This document shows positions 1-10,700 of a stretch of DNA of 64,000 bases, piece by piece (position 1 is the first letter of the stretch; the number at the start of each line of letters is the position of its first letter). The notes beneath the pieces are model-generated. The model worked only from the letters and a program-made list of their open reading frames with translations, was not told the DNA's origin and did no database searches. The DNA is from Pisolithus tinctorius (Eukaryota; Basidiomycota; Agaricomycetes; Boletales; Pisolithaceae). Location: the NCBI GenBank assembly GCA_024663395.1, contig JANFAH010000009.1, forward strand, positions 1,612,001-1,676,000, given 5' to 3'. The translations under genes were made by a program, and so were the position numbers.

Positions 1-1
1 T

Positions 2-121
2 TACCAGGCTATCCTGAGGGAGAGAGAGGGAGCGGGACACATGGAGCTCCTTGAAGATGAGTCTGACATGGATGTGGATGGCACTGAGGACGAGTATAGC
101 GGTGGGGAGGAATATACCTAG
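2..121 (+). CDS. C-terminal end of a probable PIF/Harbinger-type transposase (partial)
   Basis: The reading frame is open from base 2 and stops at 119-121. The 39 visible residues begin YQAILREREG and end in a very acidic tail (EDESDMDVDGTEDEYSGG). This resembles the C-terminus of fungal HARBI1-like DDE nucleases, but the catalytic part lies outside the window, so the call is an inference. The main support is context: the convergent gene to the right is a Myb/SANT-like protein, the usual second gene of PIF/Harbinger elements. Another acidic-tailed protein cannot be excluded. Confidence 0.33.
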   Translation, partial: YQAILREREGAGHMELLEDESDMDVDGTEDEYSGGEEYT

Positions 122-269
122 GAAATACTGCCCCTCCATGTACATTTTTTAATGTGAAGATTTTATTCCAGTGATCGTTCTCAAAAAGTCGTCCAAAGCA
201 ACATGAATTACAACAACAAATGAAAGAAATACATGGCAGTATGGAAAGTATATGCAGCTACATTGTAAT

Positions 270-2581
270 TCAAAGTGGTCCCCCCTGATCAACACCACCT
301 TCCCGCAGATGACCAGTGATAGATCGTTGATACTCTTGGTTGGCGACAGCTTGATGAAGAGTGGGATTTGTGATGGATGCGTACATCATTGCCTTCTTCT
401 CTGTCATATCCATGACTCTCGGACTTGTTCCCAGTCCAGTCCGGACCCCTAGCCCCTATCTACGGTCAAGTTCGGTCCTAGTCCAGCCTAGAAAACCCAA
501 TCCCAGCCCTAGATAACTCAACTCTGGCCTGCATAACTCAAGTCTGGTGTTTTACCCCTATCTCCGGTCCATTTCGGCCTCCTGGCCTTGCACTGCTCCA
601 CCCTGGTCCTCCTAGGTCTATGTCCAGGTCACCCGGACATAACTCTGGTCTGTTTCCCTTTGTTTGTACTATATTTAGTCTAGCCCATTCATCAGACTTT
701 GCTTACTGTACAATCCTGTGTCCGACCCCAGTTATGCCGGTCACCCAGACTTTGGCTATTAGCCTCTGCATAGCCACTGTGGCTATCCTCATCTTGCTAA
801 TCATCTCACTAATAGCTTGTTCACAAGTCCGGCTCTATGTTCATTATCCCAGACCGGCCTCATGTATTTAACCCCTGTACATACTTCATAGCACCCTCAG
901 TCAGAATATCAATTAAGTATTACCCTCGACTCCTGTCTTACCCCTCGAGACTACTCTATAGCTAAGGCCGAGCCTTAAGCTATCCCCGACCCCTGTCCTG
1001 GACCTCTCCCCGGCTTGCATAAGGGTACAGCACATAAGCTGAGACCAAGGGAGGTAGATCCAACCCCGGACTGGCTTCCCCTTGTGCGCACCCCAAGACC
1101 GGTCGGTTTCCCACGCTACCGGCCTTGTTCCCACGCTCCCGGCCTTAAGTCTGGTCCTCCGGACTTAGCCCCTAACCTCCGGCCTCAACTCCGGTCCAAC
1201 CAGACTTGGCCCCTATCTTCCCGGCCTTGACTTTGGCCACTCGGACTTGACCCCTGTCACCCGGTCTTGAAGCCTGGTCACTCCGAGGGTAAACCCATAC
1301 TTGACATTCTCATCTACAGTAACAGTGTGCACCATAAATGCACCTACCTCAACTGGCAGCAAGGAGTCCTCAGTGGACAGAAGGGTCAATGCCTTAGAGA
1401 GGTAGTCAACAGTATTGGTGGCAGTGGCTCCATGCTGGACGGTGGGGGCAGGGGCAGGGGCAGGTGAGGCAGCACTTGCATTTGCACTGTCATGGTATAT
1501 CAAACTGAGGAGATCGGTCATGTGATTGACAGCGCCAGTCAGACCAAACACTGCGGTCCCAGCTGAGAGTTTGGGCGGAACCAGCTGTTGATTCCTAGGA
1601 GGACCAAAGGACTGCGCAGACGACTGACCAGACCCACGAGATGGTTTACGCGATGGGGGCAGGGTAGAAGTGTACGAAGTTGGATAGGGCCCAGAAGAAA
1701 AAGTGTGTCTCTCCTTACCAGTCCTACTGACACTCCCTGAAGATGTGCCTGGTCCCTTCATTGGGAAGGGAGGGTATGCTGGGATGCTGGCTGACGGTGT
1801 GCCCACCCCCTGAGTCGGGACCACAATGGATGGTGAGATGCTGGGTGATGCAGATGGCATCAGTAGATTGGGGTGCGAAGGGTTGGGAAAAAATGTGGGA
1901 AATTCAGCCATGAAGTCGATATATGGGGGATCGGGAGCTGGGTTCATGTCACCGATATTACTGTTGGAAGGCTCGTCGAAGTTACATGGCCATGTTTCTT
2001 GATCTTCGTCCTCGAGCCGATTTGTGGGCCAGTTGGATGAGGGAGCCTCCAATGGTGCATACGCATTAGCACCTTGTGCCCCTCCTGATGGGGTAATCTG
2101 TGCCATCTTCGCATAAAATGGCCATCCCACATTTTTATAGGGTGGGATACATCGTCTGCTCTGATGTTCATGTTAGATGTATTGATATTGCTCGATGATA
2201 GGGGACAACATACATTGGTTGCGACATAGCTATTCCACACATTCTCTTCAGCTGGTGTGACGATATTGGCACCAAAATGTTCATCCCATGAGCCAGACCC
2301 AGAGCATTGAATGAAGCCTTCAATGGAATTATAGATCCCTTTCAGCTAATAATGATATCAGTCAAGGCTACCAGTGTGAGGATGCCACTTACCCATCACC
2401 ATTTATTTTGAACCTGCTGAGCAGTTCTTGTGGGGGGCGAGTTAGGTGGAGCAATCGCAGCAGCGGCACTAGAAAATACACTGGATTTGAAGTTGCCTGT
2501 ATCACCTTGTTCCAACCGGTGTTCGATGAGGTAGTCGAGGAGAGCATGAGTCTCTGGATCGGTCCACTTGTGACTACTCAT
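270..2581 (-). pseudogene. Myb/SANT-like DNA-binding protein, split by an LTR-like insertion
   Basis: The start is the ATG at 2581 (MSSHKWTDPETHALLDYL). That opening is typical of fungal Myb/SANT-like proteins, which usually partner Harbinger transposases and bind the transposon ends. Exon 1 runs to about 2396 (..TAQQVQNKW). Exon 2 starts near 2341 with LKGIYN and contains WDEHFGANIVTP and VWNSYVATN. A clean GTATGT..CAG intron (about 2213-2159) joins this to PYKNVGWPFYAKMAQITP, the second conserved block. A Pro/Ser-rich linker follows to about 1290. There the frame enters foreign repeat sequence. The genuine C-terminus resumes at about 424 (VMDMTEKKAMMYAS) and ends with the TGA at 270-272. 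The first intron does not splice cleanly in frame, so that junction may also be mutated. The family call is from motif recognition only. Confidence 0.5.
425..1290. mobile_element. LTR-like insertion with degenerate CCGG-rich repeats, inside the Myb/SANT gene
   Basis: This block interrupts the minus-strand Myb/SANT frame. It is built from many diverged short units around the themes CCCCTATCTCCGGTC and GGCCTTGACTTTGG, especially at 470-640 and 1120-1280. A TATTTAA box at about 865-871, followed by a pyrimidine-rich CAGTCAGAATATCAATT stretch, looks like a retroelement LTR promoter. No coding potential was found. The exact borders and target duplication could not be fixed by eye. A solo LTR is the likeliest reading; a degenerate satellite is the alternative. 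Confidence 0.38.
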
Positions 2582-2834
2582 CGTTTCTGACTCCTGATCT
2601 GATTCTAAATGGACAAGGAGTCCAGCGACATGTACGATGCAAAGCGTAGCAGAAGCGATACGAGCAATAACAGGTTTGAGGTCATCATATCGATGAGTGA
2701 TCATCATTGTATAGTTGGAAGGAAGGTTAAAACTCCACCTCATAGTTCACGGAGCATCCCGGGCATGTTAACTGACACATGTGTCAGCAATGGGTTGTAC
2801 ACCGGTATCTGAACTGGCTCTAACTACATCCAGT

Positions 2835-2967
2835 ACTAGGTAGTGCTGACTAAGCGACCAAAATGCGAAATTCTAAGTACCACTAGCAGAAAAACACCTG
2901 GAATCAAAACTAAATAAAATGAACAAAATAAAACAATTCCCCTAGTAGGGAAATTACATTCCCTACA
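2835..2967 (+). repeat. 133-bp module shared with 34285-34417
   Basis: It starts ACTAGGTAGTGCTGACTAAG and ends in the 22-nt hairpin GTAGGGAA-ATTACA-TTCCCTAC. The same module, with minor differences, recurs at 34285. It lies just upstream of the Ty3 gag at 3135, so it could be part of that element's 5' region (a short LTR) or one end of a small inverted-repeat transposon. Confidence 0.5.
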
Positions 2968-3842
2968 CTGGACACATCAAAGCCCAGATTACCTTTGGAT
3001 ACCTGTGGTCTGGAATCCTTGCTAGGCAAAATAGCCTGCAAAATGACCACCTCCTGCCACTCCAACAGGAACCACTGGCTTAATATCAGTGAGCTAGCCC
3101 CTAACTTTCGGCACTAGCCTTCCACTTTGTCAACATGTCTTCGAACTGCCAAGAAGAAGGAAGTAAGAGGCCTCCATCAGCAGCTTCTTCATTCAAACCT
3201 CCCATACCAACTTGTAAAGGAAAAGAGGTCCTCCAAGCGAGGCCACTTATTCATCACCCTTCGGTGCAAACACCAAACCCTTGTATAGGTCTTGAAGACC
3301 CGCCTGTAAGGCCCCAACTCAGGCAAGTGGCAGAATTGACCTCACCTGTAAACTTTACTTCTTATTGCAAACCAAGGCCTTCAAGCCTGGATATCAAAAC
3401 TCAAGGGACAGCCAGACCAGCAGACCCCACTACTTCTTCATCTACCGACATCTACCTTCCTACTACTTCAGCCAACCAGATGGCAGAAGAACTCACCCAA
3501 CAAACTGCTGGACTAAACATCCAGGATCCCTTTGCTGGCCAGACTAAGGTCACCCCCAAAATGGCCACCGAATTCTACAAGTTGCTCTTTGGCAGAGATG
3601 TGGTAAGGCCTAAGGGCCCCTCCCAAGGTTCTGAGGAGAAAGGAAAGGAAAATGACTCTAGGGGAGGGGGACTGAAAGAAATCGGCCTGAACAAACCCTT
3701 CTTGTATAACAGAGTGCACCAGGACTTCTCTGCCTGGTTAAGCAGCGTCAAACTCTACCTTGCCACTAATGACCATATCTACTATGAAGATCAATCCAAG
3801 ATCATGTTTACCCTGTCCTACATGGGCAGTGGTTCAGCCCAC

Positions 3843-4220
3843 TGTCACACACCAAAGGTGTTGTGGACATGGTTACAGCTGACTCTGCCTAACTTGTTGA
3901 CAAGTTGTGCACAATACCCATGCATGCAGATGAAGACTAAAGGCCTCATGCGTAGAAAGACTGTTGGATGTTAACAGTCATCCTTCACACAAGAACGAGT
4001 TGTCAGTGCTAAAGAGAAAAGAGGAAGTGGTGTCACACACTGAAGGTGCTGTGGACATGGTTACAGCTGACTCTGCCTAACTCATTGACAAGTTGTGCAC
4101 AATGCCCAGGCATGCAGATGAAGACTAAAGGCCTCATGCATAGAAAGACTGTCAGATGTTAACAGTCATCCTTCGCACAAGAACAAGTCGTCAGTGCTGA
4201 AGAGAAAAGAGGAAGCGAGT
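3843..4220 (+). repeat. Tandem duplication of the first 189 bp of LTR A
   Basis: TGTCACACACCAAAGGTG at 3843 and TGTCACACACTGAAGGTG at 4032 start two near-identical 189-bp units, each ending ..AAGAGAAAAGAGGAAG. Copies 2 and 3 of the LTR have one unit only, so the duplication is specific to copy 1. It doubles the U3-like upstream region. Confidence 0.8.
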
Positions 4221-4355
4221 TAAGTGCACATTAAAGGTTTTTAGCGCCCGTGTACAGCATTCCGGTTTTCGTCGTATCTCCACCATTTCCAAAGATATCG
4301 ACTCCATTCCCACACTCGCTTAAAGTGCTCAGCCCCACAATTCTTCCTTCCAAAT

Positions 4356-4772
4356 TTGGAGAGGATCCTCGCACCCTGCACATTTCTACAGCACTCCATC
4401 CATCAGATGCTCATTTTGCTAAGTCCATCAATCATGGCTGCCTCTTCATCGATCGTCTTGCTTGTCTCATTTTCCAGAGACAATGGCTACATATATCTGC
4501 CAGGTGTTCCCACCAGCTTCCGTCCTGAAGCCCCCTGGTTCATCCCGTCATTGTCAGCCCTGTCTCATCCCATGCAGCTTGGTCAGCATGTTCTCCTTGT
4601 CAGTATGACTTCCAGAAGGACATTCTTTGGTCGCCTCAGGTCTGTCACTCAGTTAGAAAGGTCTTATGTGGTCGTTTCAGTCTCCCCAGTTGATGAAGCA
4701 TATGGATCGTTCCTCCCTGCTCCCTGCACTGTCTTTATTCCAGTCTCGTCCATCATTCTTCCCACATTGTGA
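4356..4772 (+). CDS. ORF inside LTR A copy 1, unknown product (138 aa)
   Basis: The frame runs MERILAPCTFLQHSIHQM.. to ..VSSIILPTL and is conserved with the 185-residue ORF at 14066-14623. The copies share long blocks such as VSMTSRRTFFGRLRSV and VSPVDEAYGSFLPAPC. In copy 1 a stop comes earlier, but the downstream frame stays similar (SSSLPDRIHDEYDMHLAF). No known family is recognised and no catalytic motif is visible. It could be a real LTR-encoded protein or an open frame shared by descent. Confidence 0.28.
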   Translation: MERILAPCTFLQHSIHQMLILLSPSIMAASSSIVLLVSFSRDNGYIYLPGVPTSFRPEAPWFIPSLSALSHPMQLGQHVLLVSMTSRRTFFGRLRSVTQLERSYVVVSVSPVDEAYGSFLPAPCTVFIPVSSIILPTL

Positions 4773-5350
4773 CAGCTGCAGCATAATCTACTGTCCTCCA
4801 GCCTCCCTGATCGCATTCATGATGAGTATGACATGCATCTTGCCTTCCTACTGCAAGATCCAGCAGAAGACATTCCCCCTTCTCCTCCTCCTCCATCAGA
4901 GCCCCGTTCATGAAGTTTTTGTTAACTTCGCTGAGAGGATGGAAGGGTGGGAGACGTGATTGTGTATGCTCTCATTGCCCCACAGACCCCCAACACCCTA
5001 GCCCCCTTTGACACCTGACTCATGCCCTTCAATTCTGGAATTAATACTTCCCTATCTGGAAACACCATCCATCTGTCATGCCATCTTTGGATCTAGAGAT
5101 GTCTCTGCTGAGATCTAACTTGCATCGCCACCCCCTAATGTGATATCAGTGCGCTTACTCAGTTTCTGATTCTATTTGACTCATTTTGTGATATTTTGAC
5201 TATCCTTGACTCATTCATTGCCAATACTTACCAATCTTCTTTGCTTGCTTACTTTTCATTTCTTGCTTACTCATCATGATTACTCAGTCCTTACTCATTA
5301 CTTACCAAGTGTTTGTGCCTTGTTTGTCACAAGCTGTGCTCCCCCCATAG

Positions 5351-5358
5351 TATATAAA
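5351..5358 (+). promoter_or_regulatory. TATA box of LTR A copy 1
   Basis: TATATAAA is followed by CCCCCATGTAC and a CAATC/CAGTC-rich stretch, and the same arrangement is at 15061 in copy 2. Conservation of the box in both copies supports an LTR promoter reading to the right. Confidence 0.5.
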
Positions 5359-6689
5359 CCCCCATGTACTTAGCTACCAAGAAGCAATTCAGAATCAATC
5401 CAGAAGTCAGTTCAGTGCCTATCTCATCATCGACAGTTGAGGCTCATTTGGAAGAGTCTATCTGTCTTCATTCGTATCATTGGTAGTTGAGGCTCCATCA
5501 AGGGTCTATCTACCTTCATTCATTCATCTGAAGTATCATCTGTGCTCTGTCAGCACACCTGCTTAGTCATCCATCCACTCCTGCATAACTCGTCATTGAC
5601 TTGCGCCAGGAGCACATCCAAAAGATCATCATGCCAGAGTACTTTCGGCTGAATACCTTCACTCTATTCAGCATCCCCCATCTAGTCATCACTTGCTTAT
5701 CTACTCCTGTGTAACTTGTTGACGACTTGTGCCAGGAGCACTCTACTTGAAGTCCCTCCCCCCACATCAGGTTTCTCTGCCCTCCAGGTTCTGTGGAGGT
5801 AAACCACCACTCACTTGTATTTGTCTTTGGTGTTGGATTTGTTTGGTTTACACCAGCTTTCCACACTTTGACTCACACTGCGCCTTCGCTGAGGCCTATG
5901 TCAATGAAAATACAACTGCACTTGGAGATCTCAAGATCTTCAATGGATGGGATGAGTTTGTCACAAAACTAAAAGAAACCTTCCAAGTAGGAGATGCCAA
6001 AGCCACTGCACTGATCTACCTCTCCACTATCCATCAAGGGGATTGCTCCCTCGACAAGTACATTGCAGACTTCCGCAACTGCCTCAACAAAGCCCAAATT
6101 TCCACCCATGACACAACTGCCATGGTGTTCTTTGGAAAGGGACTTAATGAGGAGGTCAACAAGTGGATCCTCATGTCGGGCCCCAAGCCTGATACTGTAG
6201 AAGACTGGATCCGACAAGCAACAGTGGCATGTGCAGCAATGGCTACCCTCAAGGTCTTCTCTGGAAAGGCAACTTTCCAAGACTGCTCCTACTTATGGAA
6301 GCAAGAGCAAGGTTTGCATGGATCAAAATCCACTTCATCTCAGAAACCTCTGTACCGAGACCCTTACACCATAGATGTTGATCGGAAGTCCAAGGTCTGA
6401 TCACAGAGCAAAGCTCCTACCTGTTATGGATGTGGTAAGACAGGGCACATGAAGTCTAAATGCCCCTTGTCCGCAACAAGCGGTAGGTCTTCCTCAGCCC
6501 AGAAGTTCTGCACTTGCATCCTGGCAATGCTCAAGGAGCTTGACAAGAATTCCAAAGAGGAGGAAGATTCAGAACCAACTGACCACTACTGTGGGGAGAA
6601 TGACAAACCCACAGATGACAGTGGACCGAAAGGTCAACCAGATTTTTGAAAGGCTCTCCTGGTGTAGCATCAGGAAAAGAGCCCATAGT

Positions 6690-7536
6690 ATCGCAAAAGG
6701 TCAAGGTTAGTGTCAAAGTCGGACAACACCCCTGGCTCCTTCTTAGGGCGGAGTTGGAGCGGGTTGGGCTGCGGAGTACAGCGGTCAAAGTCCGAAGTGA
6801 ATCCGACCACTGGGTGGTGAGATATTCGTCGAACAGTGAGCAGAGGGGTATGAAGGAAAGTTTCAGAGGCTGAGGTCGGAGTCGGAGGTCGGATGAGAGG
6901 GTGTTGGGTTCAGCTAGTGCGCTGCCCCCTTGTGCAAGCTCAGCCCTCATATTTCAGAGGTGGAGTGGACTCAGAGGGAGTGGAGATGAAACTCCGAAGA
7001 GGACTGAGAGGGAGTTGAAGGTGGGGACTTTATTCGATATTCATACTGATTACATCGGAGTACTACGTGGCCTTATATACGATGTAGGTCAAGGGCAGTG
7101 CAGTATGGAATGTAAACCAATAAGTGTATAGTGGGTTAGAGTCCTTCCGACACAAGGGATAGAGGGTAGGGACGATGGGGACCTTAACTGAGACAAGGAA
7201 ACTACTACAACGAGGAAGAGAGGGTAAATACTGAAGGAGTGGAAGAATGGAGAAAACCAACATGAGGGCAGAACCCTATCTAGAATGCAGGGCCACAAGT
7301 CCGACAGCCCATGTGACCAACCCTAGGGCAGAGTTGAGCAGAGTTGGTCAGAACATGGACAGGGGACCTCGGAGAGGTGTGGAGATGTGTTGGGAGGGTC
7401 AGAGGAGCATGGGAACACGTCGGAGGAGGGCGGAGAAGCATGGGAACATGTCAGAAGAGGGCAGAGAAGTGCGGGAACATGTTGGAGGAGGGCGGAGTAG
7501 GTGTTAGGGGCTTACGCTGGTGTCATGGTCATGACA
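6690..7536 (-). mobile_element. LTR family B, copy 1 (minus orientation, left border unclear)
   Basis: Read on the minus strand from 7536 it starts TGTCATGACCATGACAC.., and the same start is found on the plus strand at 30206. The body (6700-7500) is purine-rich on the plus strand, with diverged GGAGTTGGAGCGGG and GTCGGAGTCGGAGG units. Unlike the neighbouring Ty3 remnants it keeps a fair number of CpGs, which suggests younger age or different exposure to CpG mutation. It lies between the gag end at 6649 and the 3' LTR remnant of the minus-strand Ty3 element. No coding region was found. Confidence 0.45.
7408..7500 (+). repeat. Three tandem 31-bp repeats in LTR B
   Basis: Units at 7408-7438, 7439-7469 and 7470-7500 follow the pattern CATGGGAACACGTCGGAGG plus AGGGCGGAGAAG, with a few substitutions in each. 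The LTR B fragment at 30206-30302 carries the related sequence in the opposite orientation. Confidence 0.8.
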
Positions 7537-7597
7537 CAGTCACATGCTTGTGCTCCATCACACTTGATTTGTGACACGATACGAGTCGTCAGCATAA

Positions 7598-7660
7598 CAA
7601 TAGGCAAGTAGGAAACATGGAAGTGAAAAGTCTACTGGTTGTTACACTATCCCCTCCTAA
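7598..7660 (-). other. Polypurine tract and truncated 3' LTR of the Ty3 element
   Basis: On the minus strand AGGAGGGGATAG (7647-7658) immediately precedes TGTAACAACC at 7646. A purine run touching the LTR is the standard plus-strand primer position. Only about 49 bp of the 3' LTR remain before unrelated sequence. Confidence 0.6.
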
Positions 7661-7785
7661 GGCTTGACTTCCAGGTGAGACCAAATAGGATGAACAGTGG
7701 TAAATGGTGCTGGCATGGGTGTGAACAAGCTATCAAAGCTTTCTGATGAAAGGAGAGATAATTTATGGGGTGCTCCAGGGTGGGA

Positions 7786-10700
7786 TCAATAGAAATCCTT
7801 GATCATGGACTGTGAATTCTTCAAGGCAGAGGCTGGCTCCCAAGTATGATCTTCTTTGGGGTATCCCCTCCAATGCACAAGGAATTGAAGAGCTCCACAT
7901 TTCAAACAGGAGTCAACGACATATTCAACCTCATATTTGACATCTCCTTCATCAGTAACCCTCTGCAGTCCAGGCCTGTTAACAGGCTGCCCATCAAGAG
8001 TACTGAGATAGGGTTTGACCTGTGAGACATTCACAACCAGGTGAATTTTCATGTTGTGTGGCAACTTTAACTTACAAGTGTTCAGAAGTACCTCCAGAAC
8101 TTCGTATGGTCCAATCCACTTTTCAGAAAGTTTTTGGCTTTGCCATTCTTTCAAGGACAGGTGGTCTGTAGCTAGCCAGACCTGAGATCCAATGGAGTAG
8201 GAAGGGGCAGATGAGCAGTGTCTATCCACTTGTTGCTTCTGCCGGGAACGCACCTTGGCGAGGTTTGCTTTTATGTCCTGGAACACCTGGAACCAGGATT
8301 TAGCAACTTCCTCTGCTGCTTCTACCTTTGATGTCATCAGTTTGATGCCCATCCTAGGTCTATAGGATCAAGTAACCTCAAAGGGGCACTTGCCAGTAGA
8401 AGATGAAGCAGAGTTGTTGTATGCAAATTGAGCCAAAGGTAGCCATTCCTCCCAATGAGCCTGTTGTTGGTTGGCATACATCCATAAATACTGCTGGATC
8501 TCATGGTTCAACTGCTCTGTTTGTCTGTCTGTTTGTGGGTGGAAAGCCATAGAGAGTTTCTGTTGTACTCCCAGCATTTTAAATAGTTCCTTCATAAAAG
8601 AGGAGGCAAACTGTGGGCCTCTGTCTGATATGATAGAGTCTGGAAGTCTGTGATGTTTCCAAACATGCATCAGGTAAAGTTGAGCTGTACTAGCAGCTGT
8701 TTCTTCCACAGTGCAGGGAATGAACTCTGCTTCCTTAGAGAACCTGTCAATGATGACTAACATGTGGGATTTTCCAGAAGATCCCTTGACCCCAAGGTCC
8801 ATGAAGTTGGTCATCAACTCTCTCCATGGCCTGTCAGGGACAGGTAAAGGTTTGAATTTGCCTGCAGGCAGCCTATTTCCAGACTTGCTGGCTTGGCATG
8901 TTTGGCAATGCTTTACATACTCTTCTACATTGGGTTTCAAGGTAGACCATGTGAACCAGCATGTGATCAACTCCTGAGTTCCTTTTATTCCATGATGTCC
9001 TGCTAGGGGAGAGTCATGCAGAGCATTGAGCAGCTTCCTTCTAAGTGCACTAGGTACCCAGACCTTTTCTCCATTGTAATGAAGACTGCCTCGGAGCTCA
9101 CATCCAGTGGGTACTCCTTTGGCTCTAGCAGACTTGATCTGCAAATCTTCCATGAAGGGGTTCTCTAGTTTTACCAAGCGAACCTGACTCAGGTTTATAA
9201 ATAGGGACTCTTCCAACTTTGCCCTTTCCTTTCCTTCTACAAAGTCCTCTCATCTCAACAGGGCATCTGGCCTTCCCATCATGACTCCAGGCTTGTGAAC
9301 TATAACACAGTTAAACTGACTAAAGTACTGCACCCAATGCACTTGGTGTGGTTGAAGCTTCTGTGTGGTCATAAACCACCTGGGGTTGTGATGATCCATC
9401 CAAATCTCAAACTGGTATGGAGTCGCCTCAAGGTAATGATGCCATTGTTCAAGTGCATGGATAATGGCCAACATTTCTTTGTCGTGAACTGTATAATTAA
9501 GTTCAGCCCCAGATAGAGAATGACTGGACTAGGCAATGGGTCTCCAGAGACCATCATCACATTCTACTGAAAGCACTGCTCTGGTGGCATAGTCTGAAGC
9601 ATCCATTTCTAACTGAAACTTCTGATCCTGATTGGGGAACATAAGGATAGGGGTGGTAGTAAAGGCTTCTTTTAGCATATCAAACACCACTTGACACTTG
9701 TCATCCCAGACAAATGGAAGGTCCTTCTTTGTAAGGTTATTTAGGGGTTTCGCGATCTGCGTGAAGTCCTTAATGAATCATTGGTAGAAATTTGCTAGGC
9801 TGAGGAAGCTGCGAGCTCCATGAACATTGGTAGGTATGGGCCAGTCTTGCACAGCAGAGATTTTGGCAGGGTCCAGACATACTCTGTTAACACCAACTAT
9901 CATTCCTAAAAAGTCCACCTCTTGTTGTCCGAAGATACACTTCTGTGGTTTGACAAACAGGTCATTCACCTCTAGCCTTCTAAGCACCTCCAGCATGATC
10001 TTGTTGTGTTCCTCCTGATTGTCCATTTTTGTAAATATCATTAGGTCATCAATGTAGATGATGAGCATGTCCTCCATATTGCCAAAGATATCATTCATCA
10101 TGTTCTGAAACATGGCAGGCGAGTTACAAAGCCCAAAGAACATGACCAGGGGCTCAAAAGCACCATGATGGCATACAAAGGCAGCTTTCCACTCGTCTCC
10201 TTCTTTGATCCTAACATTGTTGTAACCCCATCAAAGATCCATCTTCATGAAGAGTTTGCAACCTTTCAACTTGTCCACAAGCTGAGATATTAAAGGGAGA
10301 GGATACGAGTTTTTGACAGTATGCTTGTTTAAATATCGATAGTCCTGGACCATATGTTTCTTTCTGTCCTTTTTAGGAACGAAGAACACTGGAGAGGTTT
10401 GTGGTGATTTACTAGGCCATATATAACCCTTCTTGAGCTGTCTGTCCACAAAGTCACTGACTTCTTTCTGCTCATCAGGGGAGAGAGGGATCAACCTTCC
10501 CTTCTTTGGTACAAACAACTCCTTTAGTTCTATGGCATGGTCCCAAGGTTTCCTAAGCAGCATATGCTTGGATTCCTTTTCAGAAAAGACTGATAAATAT
10601 TCATGGTATGCCTTTGGAACAAGTTCCTCAGGGTTTTTGTCTGTTTTTGGTTTGTCCATTCCTAGATTTTGAATCCAGGTTACATAAGAGTCCATGGCTT

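Larger units (their letters stand above)
3843..5876 (+). mobile_element. LTR family A, copy 1 (about 2 kb, 3' end missing)
   Basis: It begins TGTCACACACCAAAGG and aligns along its length with copy 2 at 13741-15697 and with a fragment at 30303. A TATATAAA box lies at 5351-5358, followed by CCCCCATGTACTTAGC, consistent with an LTR promoter. Copy 2 ends in GTGTGACA, the inverse of the start. Copy 1 lacks the last 115 bp or so and passes into gag at a shared CACTGC, so a deletion at microhomology is likely. The first 189 bp are duplicated in tandem. It lies within the gag gene in the same orientation as its own promoter. Confidence 0.7.
3135..6649 (+). pseudogene. gag: Ty3-type gag, interrupted by LTR family A and carrying a stop
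   Basis: The ATG at 3135 opens MSSNCQEEGSKRPPSAAS. A Pro/Ser/Thr-rich N-terminal region leads into a capsid-like fold (FLYNRVHQDFSAWLSS.., LYLATNDHIYYEDQSK). At 3842 the frame ends in GSGSAH and LTR sequence begins. The capsid resumes in the same sense at about 5877 with FAEAYVNENTTALGD and continues through WDEFVTKLKETFQVGDAKA. A TGA at 6398-6400 precedes the zinc knuckle CYGCGKTGHMKSKC (CX2CX4HX4C); it is explained by a CGA to TGA change. Gag would coat the RNA of a Ty3 retrotransposon. No pol from this element is visible to the right. The protein is non-functional as it stands. Confidence 0.72.

Noticed and set aside
7408..7500. CRISPR-like array
   Set aside because: The 31-bp units are adjacent with no spacers, in a eukaryotic LTR.
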